Of a stretch of DNA of 54,498 nucleotides, positions 24,965-33,694 are shown piece after piece. Source of the stretch: UBA9619 sp964630665 (GTDB lineage Bacteria > Pseudomonadota > Gammaproteobacteria > Arenicellales > UBA868); the NCBI GenBank assembly GCA_964630665.1, contig CAZVVN010000014.1, positions 1 through 54,498 of the forward strand. The letters run 5' to 3'. Each line of letters starts with the position of its first letter. The first letter of the stretch is position 1. Both the position numbers and the translations under genes were made by a program. Below the pieces are notes generated by a model. It was not told the DNA's origin, did not search any database, and saw only the letters and a list, made by a program, of their open reading frames with translations.

Positions 24965-26710
24965 ATGGAAAGAAAGCTCAGCACCATACTGGCCTCGGAC
25001 GTGGTCGGCTTCAGCAAAATGATGGCCGCCAACGAGGAACGAACGCTTGATCTGCTCCGCCAGAGGCGCCAGGTCATTGATGGCCTGATCGTCGAATATA
25101 GCGGCAGTATATTTGGCAGTGCCGGTGACAGTGTGATCGCCGAGTTTCCAAGCCCCATCAAGGCGACGGAATGTGCGGTCCAGATGCAAGGCAAGATGCA
25201 GGCCATGAACGAAGACGTTCCAGAAGAGCGGCAAATGATCTTCCGTGTTGGCATTAATCTCGGTGACGTTATGGTCGCTCAGGACAATCTGTTCGGCGAT
25301 GCGGTCAATGTGGCGGCGCGACTGGAGTCGGCTGCGAAACCTTCGGGAATCTGTATCTCCCAATCGGTGTTCGACATGGTCAGCCAAAAAATCAAGGTCT
25401 CCTACGAAGACGCCGGGGAGCTTGATCTGAAAAATATCGAATATCCCGTGCAGGCGTATTTCGTGATCCAGAGTAAAGGTGCCACGCGTTACACCCGGGG
25501 TGCCTCCGATGCTCCCCAGGTCACAGTGGAACAAGCCGAGCCAGGCTCTCTGGCGGTAATGCTGTTCAAGAACCTGAGCAAAGACGAGGAGCAGGCTTAT
25601 TTCTGCGAAGGGTTTTCAGAGGATCTGATCTCGGCCTTGTCCAGGTACCGGAAACTGCTGGTGGTCTCTGGGAACGCCAGTTTCGCCTACCGGGACAAAG
25701 CAAGCAGCCCAAAGGAGATCGGCCGCGAACTCGGGGTGCGTTACATCCTCGAGGGGAGCGTTAGAAAACTTGGGCCGAAGATGCGAATCAGTACCAGCCT
25801 GATTTCGGCCGACCGGGAGAACACGGTCTGGTCGAACAAGTTCGATACCACGATTGACGAGATTTTCGACATACAGGATGAACTGGTCGAGACGATTGTC
25901 TCGACCATCGTGGGACGGGTAGAAGCCGACGCGACACAGCAGTTGTCGACATCCAGGCCGGAGAATCTGGCTGCTTACGATCTTGTTCTACAGGGACTGG
26001 AGCATCACCGGCGAAGCGGTGTTACTGGTGAGAACGCTAGAAAGGCCTACGATCTGTTCGAGAAAGCCATCGAAATCGAACCTGCTTATGCCCGGGCCCA
26101 CGCCTGGCGGGCCTGTTCACTGGCCAATGTCGCAGAGTGGTATCCAGAGGAATTTGACGAAGACTGGATCGAGGACTGCACCGGTTCGGCGACCAAAGCC
26201 CTGGAGATCGACCCCAATGACCCGGAAGGTCACCGGATCATGGGGGCGATCAAGCTGGAGGCCCGCGATTATGAGTTGGCCCGGTACCACCATGAAAAGG
26301 CCCGTGAGCTCTGCCCCAGTGATGCCTACATCCGGGCCCGCTACGCGACACTGCTGATTTATCTGGGCCAGCCGGAACCGGCACTTGAGGAGATCCACCT
26401 GGCCATGCGCATTGACCCCTTCTGTCCGGATCTGCTGTTTGAAGATGAAGGCATCTGCCAGTTCTGGTTGGGTTCCCTGAGTAAAGCTGCTGAAAGCTTC
26501 CGTAAGTTGAAGGTTCCAACCCGCAACAGCTTGTTCTACCTGGCTGCAACACTTTCAAAAATGGCTGAAGCTGAAAAAGCAACGGAAACTTTGAAGCAGG
26601 CGAATACGACGACGGGTCTGAGCGTGGACCGGTTTATCCAGTCCCAGGCCTACCGGGAAGAAGAACGGATTGCTGAACTTCGCCAGGCACTGGAGTCAAT
26701 CACTGACTGA
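24965..26710 (+). CDS. Class III adenylate/guanylate cyclase with TolB-N-like and TPR domains
   Basis: A 581-residue soluble protein with no membrane helix. Residues 1-170 form a class III nucleotide cyclase domain: metal-binding D12 in LASDVVGFS and D55 in AGDSVIAEF, and the transition-state pair N115 and R119 in GDAVNVAARLE. Residues about 180-310 (SLAVMLFKNLS, FCEGFSEDLISAL, VRYILEGSVR) match the TolB-N/FlgO-like domain that often follows such cyclases. From about 325 the protein is TPR-like helical repeats (KAYDLFEKAIEIEPAYARAH, YELARYHHEKARELCPSD). It should make cAMP or cGMP from the triphosphate; all metal residues are kept, so it is probably active. Sensing presumably comes from the TPR part. 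A paralogue is at 33695. Substrate nucleotide not certain. Confidence 0.88.
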   Translation: MERKLSTILASDVVGFSKMMAANEERTLDLLRQRRQVIDGLIVEYSGSIFGSAGDSVIAEFPSPIKATECAVQMQGKMQAMNEDVPEERQMIFRVGINLGDVMVAQDNLFGDAVNVAARLESAAKPSGICISQSVFDMVSQKIKVSYEDAGELDLKNIEYPVQAYFVIQSKGATRYTRGASDAPQVTVEQAEPGSLAVMLFKNLSKDEEQAYFCEGFSEDLISALSRYRKLLVVSGNASFAYRDKASSPKEIGRELGVRYILEGSVRKLGPKMRISTSLISADRENTVWSNKFDTTIDEIFDIQDELVETIVSTIVGRVEADATQQLSTSRPENLAAYDLVLQGLEHHRRSGVTGENARKAYDLFEKAIEIEPAYARAHAWRACSLANVAEWYPEEFDEDWIEDCTGSATKALEIDPNDPEGHRIMGAIKLEARDYELARYHHEKARELCPSDAYIRARYATLLIYLGQPEPALEEIHLAMRIDPFCPDLLFEDEGICQFWLGSLSKAAESFRKLKVPTRNSLFYLAATLSKMAEAEKATETLKQANTTTGLSVDRFIQSQAYREEERIAELRQALESITD

Positions 26711-26788
26711 CCTTTGTAGCTTTGCCACTCGCCCGCCTGGGGTGAGGTCATCGGCTGGATTCATTTTGGTTGTATTGAGAGACTGACG

Positions 26789-27853
26789 ATGTCAAACCCG
26801 ACACTGCCTGCAGGTCCTTTCGTTACCACTGTGGTTGGTAGTCTTCCTAAGCCTGCCTGGTTGCAGGAGAAACTACCGCTTAACACTCGCGGCAAGCAGG
26901 TGCACGGCAAGGGTGCGGCCTGGCTGTTCGAGGGTAACCAGCTGCACGCTGCCCAGGACGATGCCGTGCGGGTTGCCCTACATGACCAGAGTCTTGCCGG
27001 TATTGACGTGGTCAGCGATGGCGAGCAACGCCGGACCTCGTACGTAACCACGGTGGTCTCGCAGCTTGCGGGTTTCGATTACAGCGTGCTGGCCAAAAAG
27101 TGGGTGCGGAACAATCGCCGGCTGGCCGAGGTCGGCCGCTGTACTGGAGAGGTAGACTGGCAGAAACCTATTTTGGTTGATGACCTGCGTTTTACCCTGG
27201 CCCACACCCAAAGGCCAGTGAAGATTACACTGCCCGGGCCGATGACAGTCGTGGATTCAACGCTCGATGAGTTCTATGGAGATGAGCGCTCCCTGGCGAT
27301 CGCTGTCGCGACGGCCCTCAACAAGGAGGCTCGCGCACTGGATGCGCTGGGACCCGCTGTCATCCAGTTCGACGAACCGGTATTCAGCCGTTACCCCGAT
27401 AAGGTTGCCGAGTGGGGGGTGGACGCCCTGGACCGCTGCGTCGAGGGTATTCAAGCGGCAAGCTGCGTACACGTGTGCTACAGCTACCCGATGCCGGGTG
27501 TTCCACGGCCGATCGTCGACAGTTATCCCGCCATTCTCTCAGAACTCGAACATTCGCAGATCGATCAACTCGCGCTTGAATTCGAGGCCTCGGGCCTGAA
27601 TCCGCAACTGCTCAAACTCTGCCCGTCCAAGACCGTGCTGTACGGCTGCATAGACAATGGCGCCCTCGGTTTTGAGCATGTCGAGACTGTCGAGCAGGTC
27701 GCCGACAGTCTGCTGGCGGCCGCAGAGTATCTTTCTCCTGACAGGATCCAGGCTGCTCCGGACTGTGGCCTGCTGCCGCTGGACATTGCGGTCGCGCGGC
27801 GCAAGCTCGAGGTCATGGTGGCCGGTGCCAGGCTGGCGCGCAGCCGCCTTTGA
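26789..27853 (+). CDS. Short MetE-type (core) methionine synthase-like protein
   Basis: At 354 residues this matches only the C-terminal catalytic half of cobalamin-independent methionine synthase. The zinc and homocysteine ligands are kept: H228 and C230 in VHVCYSYPMPG, E264 in LALEFEASG, and C326 in AAPDCGLLPL. TTVVGSLPKPAWL at the N-terminus is the usual start of the core barrel. It lacks the N-terminal half that holds 5-methyltetrahydrofolate in full-length MetE. Family members of this size use other methyl donors, such as methylcorrinoid proteins or unknown ones, so the reaction is probably homocysteine to methionine or a related thiol methylation. It stands 78 bases after the cyclase gene. 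No riboswitch is visible there. Confidence 0.83.
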   Translation: MSNPTLPAGPFVTTVVGSLPKPAWLQEKLPLNTRGKQVHGKGAAWLFEGNQLHAAQDDAVRVALHDQSLAGIDVVSDGEQRRTSYVTTVVSQLAGFDYSVLAKKWVRNNRRLAEVGRCTGEVDWQKPILVDDLRFTLAHTQRPVKITLPGPMTVVDSTLDEFYGDERSLAIAVATALNKEARALDALGPAVIQFDEPVFSRYPDKVAEWGVDALDRCVEGIQAASCVHVCYSYPMPGVPRPIVDSYPAILSELEHSQIDQLALEFEASGLNPQLLKLCPSKTVLYGCIDNGALGFEHVETVEQVADSLLAAAEYLSPDRIQAAPDCGLLPLDIAVARRKLEVMVAGARLARSRL

Positions 27854-27930
27854 ATCCCGGTCAGCCACGCACCGAGGATCTGGCTGGGTGAGCGCGCTGC
27901 AGCCAGGACCTGCCAGAGGCTAATTCACCT

Positions 27931-28866
27931 TCAGAACGCCACCTGGTCTGCCCCTTTCAGGGCCAGCATCTCTCTGGCCTCGTCCGGCGTTGCAATCTCC
28001 AGAGACAATCGTTCCAGGATCCGACGAACGATGGAGACCTGTTCTGCATTTGACGTCGCCAGGCGGCCCTTGCCGGCATAAAGACTGTCTTCCAGGCCGA
28101 CTCGGACGTTGCCGCCCATCACGGCACTCATGGTGACCAGTGGTATCTGGTGGCGGCCACCGGCCAGTACGCTCCAGATGTACTGATCTCCGAACAGCTT
28201 GTCGGCGATCCGGCGCATGTGGGTGACGTTCTCCGGGTCAGCGCCAATGCCCCCCAGAATACCGAAGATCGACTGAACGAATAATGGGGGTTTAACCAGG
28301 CCCCGGTCCAGGAAGTGAGCGAGGTTATACAGGTGGCCGATGTCGTAGCACTCGAACTCGAAACGGGTTCCGCAGCCTTCACCTAACTCCTGGAGGATGT
28401 ATTCGATATCCTTGAAGGTGTTGCGGAAGATGAAATCACGGCTGTTCTCCAGGTGAGCACGTTCCCACTCGAAGCGAAACTCGTCATACCGGGCCAGCAT
28501 CGGGAACAGGCCAAAGTTCATCGAGCCCATGTTCAGTGAACTCATCTCGGGTTTGATCCTGAGTGGCGCCGCCAGTCGTTCATCGACGGTCATACCATGA
28601 CCGCCGCCGGTGGTGATGTTGATTACCGCATCGCAAGCTTCTTTGATGGGCGGGAGAAATTGCATAAACACATCCGGGTCAGGTGTCGGCCTGCCGTCGT
28701 CAGGGTCGCGGGCGTGCAGGTGGAGCACCGCGGCGCCGGCTTCGGCGGCCGCGATCGACTGCTCCGCGATATCCTTGGGCGTCAGCGGTAGGTGGGGTGA
28801 CATACTCGGCGTGTGTATCGATCCCGTACTCGCACAGGTGATGATGACTTTTCGGCTGGCGGCCAT
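27931..28866 (-). CDS. BKACE (DUF849) beta-keto acid cleavage enzyme
   Basis: A 311-residue enzyme of the BKACE family. These zinc enzymes condense a beta-keto acid with acetyl-CoA and cleave it to acetoacetyl-CoA or an equivalent plus a shorter product. The metal ligands H49 and H51 lie in VLHLHARDPDDGRPTPD (residues 47-63). The STGSIHTPSMSPHLP segment near the N-terminus and FGILGGIGADPEN are family landmarks. A good ribosome site (CAGGAGAAACCT) precedes the ATG. Known substrates include 3-keto-5-aminohexanoate and dehydrocarnitine; which applies here is unknown. It is divergent from the NAD-dependent dehydrogenase gene at 29209. Confidence 0.9.
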   Translation of the reverse strand: MAASRKVIITCASTGSIHTPSMSPHLPLTPKDIAEQSIAAAEAGAAVLHLHARDPDDGRPTPDPDVFMQFLPPIKEACDAVINITTGGGHGMTVDERLAAPLRIKPEMSSLNMGSMNFGLFPMLARYDEFRFEWERAHLENSRDFIFRNTFKDIEYILQELGEGCGTRFEFECYDIGHLYNLAHFLDRGLVKPPLFVQSIFGILGGIGADPENVTHMRRIADKLFGDQYIWSVLAGGRHQIPLVTMSAVMGGNVRVGLEDSLYAGKGRLATSNAEQVSIVRRILERLSLEIATPDEAREMLALKGADQVAF

Positions 28867-29208
28867 AGGTTTCTCCTGGTATTGGGTTGATCTGCAGAGC
28901 CGGGCTTCGTCGCGACTGATCGAACCTGTGCTCGAGCCAGGCTTGCAGGTTTCAACGTCGCCAAATGGGCCTGATGTTTGACCCGCTATGTTAAGCCCTG
29001 GAGGCAGGGCAGAGAAATACTACGAGGGCGCATCCCCCCTGTCGAGGCAACTTCTGCCATCGATAAATGCCGTTCAGCCGAAGGTTCCAGGACCGAAAGC
29101 TGTAATATCAACTTTTCTATAAGGGAATTGTTTGTCTGGCCAACGGCACCGGTGCATCGCAGGCCGTTGCAAAGAGCCGGCATTCGGCAACAAAAAGGAG
29201 AGCGGGAC
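28867..29208. other. 342-base divergent control region with a small hairpin
   Basis: This space separates the BKACE gene (reverse) from the dehydrogenase (forward). The forward frame is open back to 28978 but no ribosome site supports starting there. GCCCTG at 28995-29000 and CAGGGC at 29005-29010 form a six-base hairpin with a GAGG loop and no T-tract, so it is not an obvious terminator. I see no other structure. Confidence 0.45.
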
Positions 29209-30042
29209 ATGGGCAAAGATGTTGTCGGCATTGCTGGTTGTGGCGCAATGGGGCTGCCGATGGCCCAGCGTCTGGCCGATTCCGGGTATGAGGTCTGGGG
29301 TCACGACGTGAGGCCAGCGGCCGAATTTGGTGGATTTGCCAGCCGTATGGTTGCAGATGCGACAGGCTTTTCGAGTCGCTGCAACATCGTGATCTCAGTG
29401 GTGCGGGATGCTGCCCAGACTCGCGATTTGCTGTTCGGTGATTCACAGGGCATCGTAAGAGGGTCGCAGATCCCGGATGTTCTGGTCATCAGTTCTACGC
29501 TGTCACCCCGCTTTGTTCGGCAACTTTGTGAAGAGTTGCCGGAGGGTGTGGCACTGGTCGATGCGCCGATGAGCGGTGCGCCTTACCGGGCCAGAAGTGG
29601 CACTCTCTCGTTCATGCTGGGGGGATCCGACGATGTGCTTGAACGACTCATCCCGCTGTTTAGGGTGATGGGGCAGGACATCTTCCGGATGGGGTCGGTT
29701 TCCATGGGTATGACGACCAAAGTTCTCAACAATTACTGTGCGGCCACCTCGGTGGTTGCGACCCACAGGGTACTCGGTATGGCGCAGGCGCTCGGGCTCG
29801 ATCAGAGATATCTTTTGAAGGTCATGAAAGTGAGTTCGGGTTCAAACTGGTTTGCTGACCATATCGATCAGATTGACTGGGCCAGGGAAGGATATTCCGC
29901 CTCAAATACCGTTGGCATCGTAGAGAAGGACGTCGAGTCTGTTCTTGACGCCATATCAGAATACCCGGCTGTGCTACACGCGCCGTTGGACGATGCTCTG
30001 CTCGCATCGCTACGTACCTTGGAACCCCTGGAAATCGATTGA
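29209..30042 (+). CDS. 3-hydroxyisobutyrate-dehydrogenase-like NAD(P) oxidoreductase
   Basis: A 277-residue beta-hydroxyacid dehydrogenase. The N-terminal dinucleotide fold is GIAGCGAMGLPMAQ (residues 7-20), the substrate-binding segment is DAPMSGAPYRARSG (118-131), and the catalytic lysine is K171 in MGMTTKVLNNYC. The start at 29209 is set by AAAAAGGAGAGCGGGAC just upstream; the longer frame from 28978 is not supported. The enzyme oxidises a beta-hydroxy acid or reduces the matching semialdehyde with NAD or NADP. It is divergent from the BKACE gene, and they may act in one breakdown route, though this is inference. The next gene on the strand is an MFS carrier. Confidence 0.88.
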   Translation: MGKDVVGIAGCGAMGLPMAQRLADSGYEVWGHDVRPAAEFGGFASRMVADATGFSSRCNIVISVVRDAAQTRDLLFGDSQGIVRGSQIPDVLVISSTLSPRFVRQLCEELPEGVALVDAPMSGAPYRARSGTLSFMLGGSDDVLERLIPLFRVMGQDIFRMGSVSMGMTTKVLNNYCAATSVVATHRVLGMAQALGLDQRYLLKVMKVSSGSNWFADHIDQIDWAREGYSASNTVGIVEKDVESVLDAISEYPAVLHAPLDDALLASLRTLEPLEID

Positions 30043-30148
30043 TCGCTTGGTTGAGAGACTGGTATGCCTTGTTGAGCCGAATGGTCCAGGAGGCCCCCTC
30101 AAAAGGTGAAGCGCGGACACGTACAGGGGGCGGGTTCACGAGCCGTTT

Positions 30149-31423
30149 TTGGCCGATCGCAGTTCTGACGCCTTGAATATATCCACCCGGCACGGTCTCG
30201 GTGAAGCCGCCACGATGGTGGTCATTCTCGCTTTTGTCATGAACCTGATGTCGCGGGGAATGGGCGAGACATTTGCGGTCTTTTTGCTGCCGATCGAATC
30301 GGAAATGGGTTGGACCCGGGCGACCCTGGCCGGCATCTATGCGCTTTACATGGGTGCCCACGGTCTGGCCGGAATCGTTGTTGGCTGGTTTGTGGATCGA
30401 GTCGGTCCCCGGGCAGTTTATACCGGCGGTCTGGGGCTTTATGGGCTCGCTTTTTCACTGGCGCAGTTCGGCACTGTGCCCTGGCACTTCTACCTGACGA
30501 CCGGCGTCATTGCCGGTGTCGCGATGACGGCGATCGGCATGACCACGGCTACAGTGCTGATCACGCGCTGGTACCAGGGCCTAAGAGCCCGTCAACTGTC
30601 TCCGGCGATTTCGATCACGTATGCCGGCATGGGCGCTGGCGTGATGTTGTGGATTCCCGTCACCCAGGTGCTGATTGACTCGATAGGCTGGCGACAGGCT
30701 TATGGAGTACTCGGCCTGATCTTGTTTGCGGGGGCTGTGGTCGTCTACCTATTACCGTGGCAACGCCTGTCCCGGCCAACCGATCCAGGTTTGTCGACTA
30801 CTTCCAAGGCCGGTGCCGGGAGCCATACATCCAGTGGCTCCGACCTTAGGTCTGCACTTCGAACGCCGGTCTTCTGGTCCCTTTTCACGATACTGTTTGT
30901 CACTGCCGTTGCTATATACCTGGTCTCACCACAGATGGTTGCTTATCTGGTTTCGGTCGGATTTGGTGCGACCACCGCGTCACTGGCCTTCAGCGGACAC
31001 GGGTTTCTCACGGTGTTCGGTATCGCAGGAACCGGATGGTTGGCAGGCCAATACGGTTCAAAGCGGATTGTGACGCTGTCCTATGCCATGACGATTACTG
31101 GCATTATCGGTCTGGCGACTCTGATGGCTTTCCCGGTACTCATTCTGCTGGCTCTGGCAATCGTACCGCTGGGTTTGAGTCAGGGTTCGAGGGGCCCCAT
31201 CGTGTCAGCACAAGCTTCGCGGGTATTTGCCGGCAGGGGGTTGGGTGCGATCTATGGCGCGATGACCATGGGTGTGGGTCTAGGGGGCATGATCGGCACG
31301 TGGTTGTCAGGGGTTCTGTACGACCTGAGCGGTGGCTACACGCCTGCTTACGTGCTGTCTGTTATGTGTGCACTGATCGGTGTGTTCGTGTTCTGGTGGA
31401 TCCGTGACCCCGCCCTGCGTTGA
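30149..31423 (+). CDS. MFS transporter, MCT/OFA-like
   Basis: A 424-residue carrier with twelve predicted helices. The loop after helix 2 is GWFVDRVGPRAVYTGG, an A-motif. The first half has the conserved SRGMGETFAVFLLPIESEMG opening and the second begins after the loop near residue 235 (ALRTPVFWSLFTILFVTAV). It is a close relative in layout to the carrier at 20012. The start at TTG 30149 has no clear ribosome site, and an in-frame ATG at 30214 would drop the first 22 residues. Its place between a dehydrogenase and acyl-CoA enzymes suggests uptake of the acid they process. Substrate unknown. Confidence 0.85.
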   Translation: MADRSSDALNISTRHGLGEAATMVVILAFVMNLMSRGMGETFAVFLLPIESEMGWTRATLAGIYALYMGAHGLAGIVVGWFVDRVGPRAVYTGGLGLYGLAFSLAQFGTVPWHFYLTTGVIAGVAMTAIGMTTATVLITRWYQGLRARQLSPAISITYAGMGAGVMLWIPVTQVLIDSIGWRQAYGVLGLILFAGAVVVYLLPWQRLSRPTDPGLSTTSKAGAGSHTSSGSDLRSALRTPVFWSLFTILFVTAVAIYLVSPQMVAYLVSVGFGATTASLAFSGHGFLTVFGIAGTGWLAGQYGSKRIVTLSYAMTITGIIGLATLMAFPVLILLALAIVPLGLSQGSRGPIVSAQASRVFAGRGLGAIYGAMTMGVGLGGMIGTWLSGVLYDLSGGYTPAYVLSVMCALIGVFVFWWIRDPALR

Positions 31424-31556
31424 AGCTATCTTGAGCCATTCGATGTGATCTCAGACGACCCAGGTCAAGGTGACAGGTAGTGGGCTGTTCTTCAATTGGG
31501 TTAATCTAGCGCCAGTCGCCGGATCAAGACAGAATTGTTACAAAGGGCGGGACAGC

Positions 31557-32324
31557 ATGAGCATCCGATTTGAAAGGGAAGGGCGCCTGGCATGGGTCAC
31601 GATTGACCGGCCGGAGGCGATGAATGCGCTGGACATGGCGCACAACGAGGAACTGAATCGCGTCTGGGCAGAGTTTCGCGATGACGAAGGTCTGTGGGTG
31701 GCGATTCTCACGGGTGCTGGAAACAAGGCTTTCTCCGCCGGTGCTGACCTGAAAACGCTGATTCCAGCCCAGGGTGAGGGCGTTATGGAAGACTGGAACT
31801 TCGGCGGTATCACCCGGGGGTTTAAGACTTTCAAACCCATCATCGCCGCAGTCAACGGCGTTGCGCTGGCCGGCGGCCTGGAAATGGTACTTGCCTGTGA
31901 CCTCAGGGTCGCCGCAGACCATGCCCGGCTCGGTCTGGCTGAGGTCAAGTGGGCGATCATTCCAGGTGCCGGGGGTACCCAACGTCTGCCCCGCGCCATA
32001 CCGCTGGCCCGCGCGATGGAAATGATCCTGACCGGTGATCCCATAACGGCTGACGAGGCATATCAGTTGGGCCTGGTTAATCGGGTGGTCAGCGCGGACA
32101 GTCTGATGGCCGAGGCCCGCTCACTGGCAGAAACCCTGTTGGCTCGCGGTCCCCTGGCGCTACGCGCTGCCAAGCAGGCTGTCCTGGAAGGTGCCAGCCT
32201 CAGCTTCGACCAAGGACTGGCACTGGAACTCGATCTGTTCAGCAAGGTCATGCGCACCGAAGACGCTGCGGAAGGTCCGCGGGCCTTCGCCGAAAAACGC
32301 TCACCGAAGTTCCAGGGAAGGTAG
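31557..32324 (+). CDS. Enoyl-CoA hydratase/isomerase family protein
   Basis: A 255-residue crotonase-fold enzyme. The CoA pocket is FSAGADLKTL. The first oxyanion strand is VNGVALAGGLEMVLACD, which keeps the first catalytic glutamate, and RLGLAEVKWAIIPGAGG keeps the second, unlike the homologue at 5293. With both present, a true trans-2-enoyl-CoA hydratase is likely. The C-terminal FAEKRSPKFQG is the usual tail. I placed the start at the ATG at 31557, where homology begins; the frame is open further upstream. The acyl-CoA dehydrogenase follows after five bases, so the two are co-transcribed and would act in consecutive beta-oxidation steps. Confidence 0.9.
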   Translation: MSIRFEREGRLAWVTIDRPEAMNALDMAHNEELNRVWAEFRDDEGLWVAILTGAGNKAFSAGADLKTLIPAQGEGVMEDWNFGGITRGFKTFKPIIAAVNGVALAGGLEMVLACDLRVAADHARLGLAEVKWAIIPGAGGTQRLPRAIPLARAMEMILTGDPITADEAYQLGLVNRVVSADSLMAEARSLAETLLARGPLALRAAKQAVLEGASLSFDQGLALELDLFSKVMRTEDAAEGPRAFAEKRSPKFQGR

Positions 32325-32329
32325 GACTC

Positions 32330-33481
32330 ATGCCGCTCGAAACGCCCACGGCGTCGTGGATGAGTGAAGAACATCGACTTTACGCCGATTCCATTCGGCG
32401 GTTCCTCACCGATGAGTACATGCCGCACCTCAAACGCTGGAACGACCAGGGTTTCGTGGATGCGGATTTCTGGGAAAAAGCCGGAGAGGCCGGTATTCTC
32501 GGCGCATCGATTCCCACCAGTCACGGTGGTTCCGGGGCAGATGCGACCTTCGACGCGATCACCACCTACGAACAGGCGCGCCTCGGTGATTTCAGCTGGG
32601 GATACAGCATTCACACGATCGTGGTGCAGTACGTCATTGCCTATGCCACTGAAGAACAGAAACACCGCTGGCTCCCACGGCTTGCCGCTGGTACGCTGGT
32701 CCCAGCACTGGCCATGACCGAGCCCGGTCAGGGATCCGACCTGCAGTCCGTTGAGACCTACGCTGTGTCTGATGGCGATGGTCTACGAATCAACGGCGCC
32801 AAGACATTTATCACCAATGGCCAGACCGCAAACCTGGTCTGCCTGGTGGTGAAGACTGAAAAGGATGCCGGTGCCCGGGGTGTGTCGCTGGTCATGGTCG
32901 AAACTGACGCGGTTGAAGGTTTCCGCCGTGGGCGCAATCTGGAAAAGGTCGGCCTCAAGGGGCAGGATACCTCGGAGCTGTTCTTTGACGAGATGCGGGT
33001 TCCTCGGGCGAATCTTCTTGGTCTCGAGGAAGGCCAGGGGTTCTACCAGTTGATGAACCAGTTGCCGTGGGAACGGCTGGTGATCGGCATCGGGGCGCTG
33101 GGCCACATGGACTTTGCCCTTGCCCAGACACTGGCTTATGTTAAGGAGCGCCAGGCCTTCGGCCGGGCGGTTTTCGACTTTCAGAACACGCGCTTCAAAC
33201 TGGCTGAACAGAAGACCAAGGCTGAGGTCACCCGGGCCTTTATCAATCACTGCATTGAACTTTTGCGTGATGGACAGCTCGATGCGACGACCGCATCAAT
33301 GGCGAAATGGTGGGGCTCTCAGATGCAGTGCGAGGTGATCGATGAGTGCCTGCAGCTTTTCGGCGGCTATGGCTACATGCTGGAATACCCTATTGCCCGC
33401 GCCTGGGCCGATGCCCGCGTGCAGAAGATCTACGGCGGTACCAACGAGATCATGAAGGAGCTTATTGCCCGCAGCCTGTGA
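32330..33481 (+). CDS. Acyl-CoA dehydrogenase
   Basis: A 383-residue flavoprotein dehydrogenase. The flavin and substrate segment is ALAMTEPGQGSDLQ (about residues 127-140). KERQAFGRAVFDFQNTRFKL follows in the helical C-terminal domain. The last conserved motif, IYGGTNEIMKELIARS, has glycine where medium-chain enzymes carry the catalytic base, while NQLPWERLVIG (E248) matches the base position of the long-chain and isovaleryl-CoA group. It should oxidise an acyl-CoA to the 2-enoyl-CoA and pass electrons to ETF. It follows the enoyl-CoA hydratase by five bases and they form an operon. Substrate chain or branching is not decided. Confidence 0.92.
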   Translation: MPLETPTASWMSEEHRLYADSIRRFLTDEYMPHLKRWNDQGFVDADFWEKAGEAGILGASIPTSHGGSGADATFDAITTYEQARLGDFSWGYSIHTIVVQYVIAYATEEQKHRWLPRLAAGTLVPALAMTEPGQGSDLQSVETYAVSDGDGLRINGAKTFITNGQTANLVCLVVKTEKDAGARGVSLVMVETDAVEGFRRGRNLEKVGLKGQDTSELFFDEMRVPRANLLGLEEGQGFYQLMNQLPWERLVIGIGALGHMDFALAQTLAYVKERQAFGRAVFDFQNTRFKLAEQKTKAEVTRAFINHCIELLRDGQLDATTASMAKWWGSQMQCEVIDECLQLFGGYGYMLEYPIARAWADARVQKIYGGTNEIMKELIARSL

Positions 33482-33694
33482 CCAGACGTCGGTGTCCCGT
33501 GTTTGGCTGATCACCTTATGGAGGGTTGGAATTGTGCCCGTTTAAGACCCCGACGGGTTGTAGGGGGCACAAGAGGCCTACCCACAAAACACCATCCCGC
33601 CGATTTTGACTGGATTGAAACGCCGAATCGCCTACCAACGTCGGCAGTCCGATGCACATTCGGGCTCGGCTGGTACATTGTTAAGTCGGCACCT

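Noticed and set aside
28978..29208. 77-codon N-terminal extension of the dehydrogenase
   Set aside because: The Rossmann fold starts at residue 4 of the shorter form and a strong ribosome site lies just before 29209; the extension has neither.
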